A DNA stretch of 64,000 bases from M3007 sp041160955. Its GTDB lineage: Bacteria > Bacteroidota > Bacteroidia > Chitinophagales > Saprospiraceae. Under the pieces are notes generated by a model, which saw only the letters and a program-made list of their open reading frames with translations, made no database searches and was not told where the DNA came from. Location: contig JBEAVK010000087.1 of the NCBI GenBank assembly GCA_041160955.1, positions 1 through 64,000 of the forward strand, written 5' to 3'. Made by a program: the position numbers and the translations under genes. Shown here in pieces: positions 59,826-64,000 of this stretch (position 1 is its first letter; each line of letters opens with the position of its first letter).

Positions 59826-61325
59826 ATGCGGTATTTACTTCTTTTTCTATTCCTATTGCCCACAAAAAATACGACCGCCCAAGGGTTCAAACGTATTTAT
59901 GATCTTGGTATGTATACAGCATCATTTTTGAGCCTAGACATTCGTTCAGACACAATTAATTTGATTGGATTTTGTAGAGATACCCTTCCTCCTTATACCC
60001 TTGGCATCTGCTTTACACAAATGGATACATTTGGGACAGTTTTAAATCAAAAATGCTATTTTACAGATAAAGACTACTGGGTAGGCACTTATAATCAACC
60101 GTTTATTCGATTAAAAGACGACCAAGGTTACGCAATAGCAGGTACATTTTATGGTACCAATACAGGTTATTTACTTTGTTTGAACCTAGAAGGCAACTTT
60201 TTATTTGTAAAAGAACATACATTGCCAAATAGCATATCCTTCTACTGGAATGAAATGTATGAAACAGATCATGGCTTTGTGGTTGCGGGTAACAGCGAAC
60301 GTCTTGGACAAAGCCCTGACCCTTTTGTACTTCGTTTAGATAAATCGGGCAATTGGGTGGATTTGGTTACATTCGATGGTGGTCGTTATGAGGCAATGAC
60401 TGGTTTCACCAAGATCAATGAAAATGAGTTTGTACTCTCTACTGGCTCGGGGACTATTCCAACCTCAAGCCCAACGAGCAAGACCTGCTCCCAGTTTTTT
60501 GGTATGGATAGTTTGTTGAATCAAACCTGGTTTTGGGAAAGTCCTTTGGCCAATGATGAGGTGGGCGGTTCATCTATACAAAAAACAAACAATGGTGATT
60601 GGTTGTACACTACCCAAAAGGTCAAATATAACCCCACTATCGATGATTTTCAAGCACAAATCAGGATTGTTCGCCGCGATCCCAGTTTCAACCTATTGTG
60701 GTCGAAACCCTATACTGGTCATTACGATAATTTCAATAGGCTCTACGATGTACAACCTTACCCGGGTGGTGGGTACGTGGGTGTGGGCTATATCGTACCC
60801 GATGGCTATCAAGTGGGGTTCTCCATCCGCATCAACGAATCGGGCGATTTGCTTTGGGAACGAAAAGATACCGCTTTTTATGATACACAACTCGGTGCCG
60901 ATAATATTATAGGTGCGGTAGGTTTTCTTCCATCGGGTAGCATAGTGGCCTGTGGCACCACTGTGGACTGGACAATCCCTCAAACATTGGCTTGGTTGCT
61001 CAAGTTCACACCCGATGGCTGTATTGATACCCTGAACTGTAAGCCCATATCAGCACTACATGAACCACCCAACCGTACACCAGTATTGGTCAATCTTGCT
61101 CCCAACCCCGCAAACGACCAAATTACTTTTAGCAGAAAACAATTATTTGATGGTCTTTTGGAAATATGGAATACACAGGGGCAACTTGTCCATTCTGTTC
61201 AGTGGACAGGAAGCCAAGCAGTAGTGCAGATTTCCACCCAAACATTCCCAAGTGGTTTGTACTATTATACCCTAACTGGAGCAAATACGCTGGGTAGCGT
61301 AGGAAAATTTGTTGTCCAACATTAG
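59826..61325 (+). CDS. T9SS type A sorting domain-containing secreted protein
   Basis: 499 residues. The signal peptide ends at TTAQ (about residue 18). The central part is a beta-propeller-like series of blades with aromatic/glycine turns (GYAIAGTFYGTNTGYLLCL, HGFVVAGNSERLG, GGGYVGVGYIV, GSIVACGTTVDW). The C-terminal ~80 residues are a T9SS sorting domain: LAPNPANDQITFSR, LLEIWNTQGQLVHSV, PSGLYYYTLTG and VGKFVVQH. Exported by the type IX system and probably attached to the surface. The gene starts 12 bp after the terminator, so its promoter must lie within or before the hairpin region. Confidence 0.88.
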   Translation: MRYLLLFLFLLPTKNTTAQGFKRIYDLGMYTASFLSLDIRSDTINLIGFCRDTLPPYTLGICFTQMDTFGTVLNQKCYFTDKDYWVGTYNQPFIRLKDDQGYAIAGTFYGTNTGYLLCLNLEGNFLFVKEHTLPNSISFYWNEMYETDHGFVVAGNSERLGQSPDPFVLRLDKSGNWVDLVTFDGGRYEAMTGFTKINENEFVLSTGSGTIPTSSPTSKTCSQFFGMDSLLNQTWFWESPLANDEVGGSSIQKTNNGDWLYTTQKVKYNPTIDDFQAQIRIVRRDPSFNLLWSKPYTGHYDNFNRLYDVQPYPGGGYVGVGYIVPDGYQVGFSIRINESGDLLWERKDTAFYDTQLGADNIIGAVGFLPSGSIVACGTTVDWTIPQTLAWLLKFTPDGCIDTLNCKPISALHEPPNRTPVLVNLAPNPANDQITFSRKQLFDGLLEIWNTQGQLVHSVQWTGSQAVVQISTQTFPSGLYYYTLTGANTLGSVGKFVVQH

Positions 61326-61340
61326 ATGGAGGAAAGTACT

Positions 61341-61348
61341 TATCTTTG
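61341..61348 (+). promoter_or_regulatory. -7 box for the gene at 61402
   Basis: TATCTTTG, 53 bp upstream of the ATG. Confidence 0.6.
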
Positions 61349-61401
61349 TGAAAATTTTAGGTTGCCTATTCACCTAAAAACAGGTACTCAACGGATACAA
61401 T

Positions 61402-61818
61402 ATGAAAGAATCATCAACGGAAACGCACCATCTTTTTCCCAGCGGTGAATGGGAAGGCTTTTACACTTATCGTTACGGCCCTAGTGCGTCGCGCCACCCC
61501 ATGTCGTTTTTTCTTAGTTTTTCTAAGCATATCGTAACCGGTTCTGGTGCCGATCCGGTGGGTACTTTTAGTTGGAATGGCAGGTACGACACCGAGCAAC
61601 TTACCTGTAAAATGACCAAATCGTACCACGGTGCCCATACCGTGGATTACGATGGCAATGTGGACGAAAACGGCATTTGGGGTACATGGAACATCAATGG
61701 TTTTAAGGGCGGATTTCATATTTGGCCCAAAAAACAAAACGAGTCCTCTGAAACAGCCGAGGTGGAAAGTAAAGAAAAGGCGAAAAACAAGAAAAAGACG
61801 CTGGTCGTGTTGAAGTAA
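61402..61818 (+). CDS. Small soluble beta-sandwich-like protein of unknown function
   Basis: 138 residues without signal peptide. A compact core starting with the motif FPSGEWEGFYTYRYG near 12 continues with MSFFLSFSKHIVTGSGADPVGTFSWNG over 34-60, CKMTKSYHGAHTVDYDGNVDENGIWGTW and FKGGFHIWPK, then an acidic/basic low-complexity tail. The W-x-G-x-Y...G..G and closing F-H-I-W-P strand pattern resembles a small beta-barrel/sandwich domain, but I cannot name a family. It is monocistronic with its own promoter, between two T9SS-sorted genes. Confidence 0.75.
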   Translation: MKESSTETHHLFPSGEWEGFYTYRYGPSASRHPMSFFLSFSKHIVTGSGADPVGTFSWNGRYDTEQLTCKMTKSYHGAHTVDYDGNVDENGIWGTWNINGFKGGFHIWPKKQNESSETAEVESKEKAKNKKKTLVVLK

Positions 61819-62028
61819 AGAGCAGCGCTTTAGTCCAGATCTACGCTGGTTCAAATAGGGTAGTACCCATTGTCACCTGATTTTAGATCAGACCGAGGTA
61901 ATGCTCATTTTGTTTTATACCAAAGGTCGTGACCCATTCTGGGGCTGCTAATTGTGGTACTTATCCTTGTTTTGGTTGTGATATAAAAATTGTAACAATA
62001 TTAGACATTATACAGCATTACGTGTTGC

Positions 62029-64000
62029 CTATTTGACTTTTTCAAAAGCAAAAATACGCGATGCACCATTTTTTTCCAACCTCAAATAATAATGCCCAGC
62101 AGGCCATTGTTCGATAGAGATGGACGAAACGAATCCGGCATTTTGCCATAATACACGGCCTTGGGTATCTAATAATTGCAAATTTACGGTTGCGGACTGC
62201 CACGCATTGGGCGTTTTTAGGCATATTTGATCTTTCGCCGGATTGGGTGTAAGTACCACCGACAATAGATCATCAGTATTATCCTGTGTTGTACTTGTTT
62301 CAGATATATTTGCAATGGTGATACAACTGGCCGAATTACCGGAGGTATCCACCACAGTAAAAACGACAGTTTGTACACCTATATCTGAAACAGAAAACTG
62401 CGGAGGATTGATTCCATATTCCACTATACCACAATTGTCGGTACTGCCAGCATCCAATTGGCCGGGCGTTAACGTATATAAACCGGTATCATCAATTACG
62501 ACATTGATAATCGGCGTACAAACTGCAATCGGGTCTGTTTTATCTACAACAGTGATCTTTATTGAACAACTATTAGTACCTCCTTGGCTACTCGTGACGG
62601 TGAGTATTAAGGTATGCTCCCCAATGTCGGAACAGTTGAAGGAAGGGATATTCAAACTTGTCGATACAATATCAAAAGAGCATGGAAACGCACTGTTCGA
62701 CGACCAATAGTCTGCTGGGTTGAGGTTTACAATACCAGATTGGCTCAAGTTAACCACAACAGCCTCATCGCAAAGAACAGTAGGTACTTCATCTATCAAT
62801 CCATCACAGTTATCGTCGATTCCATTACACAATTCAATGGCATCGGGATAAACATTCGCATTCAAATCATTGCAGTCGCCTCCAAGTGCGCTATATCCTA
62901 CGGGCTGATCAACGGCATATACCACCACATTATCGTTACCGAAGTCATCTTGATCCATATCGCGGTACCAAGGCACAGCGTTGGCTTGTGGGAGCAATCG
63001 GGACAATACCATTTTGGTCGGATTACTAGTACTCACGCCCGTCACAAGCATACGATAATCGGGTAAAGCCACGATATCTTGTACCCTAATTTTAGACGCA
63101 TCTGGAAGTGTAGGGATGACTAAGGGTTGCCCATCGTTAAAAGAGGGGTCTATATCGCCATTTTCCATAAAACGCAACAACCTACTATCAACATTTGGAG
63201 ATCCATCAAAGGCGATTACAAACCTATTATCGGGCAGTATTTGGCTGATATATTGCTCAAACTGGAGACTAATGTTAAGGTTTGAATAAATGCGTTGCCC
63301 ATTATCACCAAAACTCGTGTCAGTGCTTCCATCGGAATTCAACCGCACTAAGAATAGTTTAAAATCTTTTGAACTCCCAACGCCGAGTATTTTGCCCGTT
63401 GGCAAAAGTATAAAATCGGTCAGTACATCGTAACCTCCGCTGATATCTTTTCGGACAAAACCCTGTACGCCAAAATTTTCATCTATATAACCATCGGGAT
63501 CAAAACGAGCCATGAGCATATCGTATGAAGTAGAAATAGCATCGTGGTTCACGACCCTGCCACCTATCAGAATACGATTGTCTGGCTGCATGACTACATG
63601 GTGCGCTAACTCGTCAGCAGGATCCGTTTGCCACCATAATACTTCACTATTGGACGGTAGGCTGCCGTCCGCATTGATTTCTCTAAATCCGAAATCTGTG
63701 TAGTATGGGAATGATTGATAAAAAAGCATTATTTTCCCATTACTCACGGGCAATATATCGAATAGTGCAGGAATGTGCCCAATTCCAGTTGCGGGCATAA
63801 TTTCAGGTATGTCTATCCGACCATTGCTACCAAATGTAGGATCTGGCTGACCATCATAATCGAATTTGAGTACCGTAGATTTGATGATATTATTGGTAAT
63901 ATTGGCAAAAGCGGTTAGGATTTTTCCATCGGGAAGTAGTATTAATTGTTGATTACCAATGCCAAAATTACCACTATCATTATTAGAAAAGAGTAAAATG
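62029..64000 (-). CDS. T9SS-sorted multidomain surface protein, 5' end beyond the window
   Basis: On the minus strand the frame stays open to base 64000 (internal ATG at 63798 is not the start). The visible 650+ residues contain several beta-propeller delta-60-type repeats (LILLPDGKILTAF, FDYDGQPDPTFGSNG, FDPDGYIDENFGVQG, LNSDGSTDTSFGDNG). A MopE/thrombospondin-3-like metal-binding motif follows (YRDMDQDDFGNDN...GGDCNDLNANVYPDA...LCNGIDDNCDGLIDE). Then come two HYR-like immunoglobulin domains (CSIKITVVDKTDP, TVVFTVVDTSGNSASC) and a T9SS sorting domain (VVLTPNPAKDQICLKT...LLDTQGRVLWQ...PAGHYYLRLE). Likely a Ca2+-binding surface adhesin or enzyme-associated protein. Confidence 0.9.
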   Translation of the reverse strand, partial: ILLFSNNDSGNFGIGNQQLILLPDGKILTAFANITNNIIKSTVLKFDYDGQPDPTFGSNGRIDIPEIMPATGIGHIPALFDILPVSNGKIMLFYQSFPYYTDFGFREINADGSLPSNSEVLWWQTDPADELAHHVVMQPDNRILIGGRVVNHDAISTSYDMLMARFDPDGYIDENFGVQGFVRKDISGGYDVLTDFILLPTGKILGVGSSKDFKLFLVRLNSDGSTDTSFGDNGQRIYSNLNISLQFEQYISQILPDNRFVIAFDGSPNVDSRLLRFMENGDIDPSFNDGQPLVIPTLPDASKIRVQDIVALPDYRMLVTGVSTSNPTKMVLSRLLPQANAVPWYRDMDQDDFGNDNVVVYAVDQPVGYSALGGDCNDLNANVYPDAIELCNGIDDNCDGLIDEVPTVLCDEAVVVNLSQSGIVNLNPADYWSSNSAFPCSFDIVSTSLNIPSFNCSDIGEHTLILTVTSSQGGTNSCSIKITVVDKTDPIAVCTPIINVVIDDTGLYTLTPGQLDAGSTDNCGIVEYGINPPQFSVSDIGVQTVVFTVVDTSGNSASCITIANISETSTTQDNTDDLLSVVLTPNPAKDQICLKTPNAWQSATVNLQLLDTQGRVLWQNAGFVSSISIEQWPAGHYYLRLEKNGASRIFAFEKVK

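Overview
The window is a piece of a Bacteroidota chromosome. Support: many genes are preceded by the Bacteroidota -7 promoter box TAnnTTTG; there is a SusC/SusD pair; two proteins carry type IX secretion (T9SS) C-terminal sorting domains; and there are Bacteroidota-typical families (DUF4197, DUF5103, DUF4230, a short Crp/Fnr regulator, the long NusB). The MopE/HYR-type cell-surface protein and general gene style suggest Saprospiria or Chitinophagia, but the sequence alone does not settle the class. No rRNA, canonical tRNA, CRISPR array, prophage or complete insertion sequence was seen.

Layout. 1-7.6 kb: 3' end of a PD-(D/E)XK/Rpn-like gene with a repeat-built coiled coil, urocanate hydratase, a class I glutamine amidotransferase, DUF4197, then acpH-nusB-ruvX. 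7.6-15 kb: the most unusual block. A MolR/DUF4132-type giant protein with a small partner is divergent from a Ro60-like TROVE-vWA protein, which is followed by a candidate Y RNA carrying a tRNA-type T-arm. Next comes an unrecognised gene behind a paired-palindrome operator. 15-24 kb: CPBP membrane protease, pdxJ, a susC-susD operon, a MITE-like repeat, a small membrane protein with a PstS-like lipoprotein. 23.7-29 kb (minus): trhO, a DUF5691 protein (a family often linked to MolR/MoxR/vWA systems), a vanadium-haloperoxidase-like lipoprotein with an outer-membrane partner, and a 20-bp tandem array. 29-39 kb: murF-trx-fabH, a GNAT acetyltransferase, corA with a TonB-dependent receptor, a second MITE copy directly abutting anmK, a crp/fnr regulator and DUF4345. 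39-46 kb: SRPBCC protein, ABC ATPase, a 1.2-kb non-coding region with a candidate structured RNA and three successive intrinsic terminators, a secreted beta-barrel-like protein, the cinA-DUF4230 operon and a TolB-like protein. 46-51 kb: a cluster of DnaA-box-like 9-mers directly upstream of dnaB, then an alkaline phosphatase and a WecA/MraY-type transferase. 51-64 kb: the VIT1-SDR-DUF2141 operon, DUF5103, an endonuclease/exonuclease/phosphatase protein and a membrane-anchored patatin, RidA, a GT9 heptosyltransferase-like protein and two T9SS-sorted surface proteins, the last truncated by the window edge.

Two cross-cutting patterns stand out. First, at least five genes (acpH, the ABC ATPase gene, dnaB, the vit1-like gene and the GT9 gene) have a -7 box exactly four bases before the start codon, which predicts leaderless or nearly leaderless mRNAs. 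Several apparent TTG starts elsewhere (corA, phoA-like, patatin) lie inside such promoter boxes and are not real starts. Second, non-coding DNA is populated by several families of short dispersed repeats: two copies of a ~157-bp TIR element with TTA flanks, a second ~155-bp TIR element with a partial copy, a TTGGACACAATTAAT-type element at gene 3' ends, and a 20-bp tandem array.
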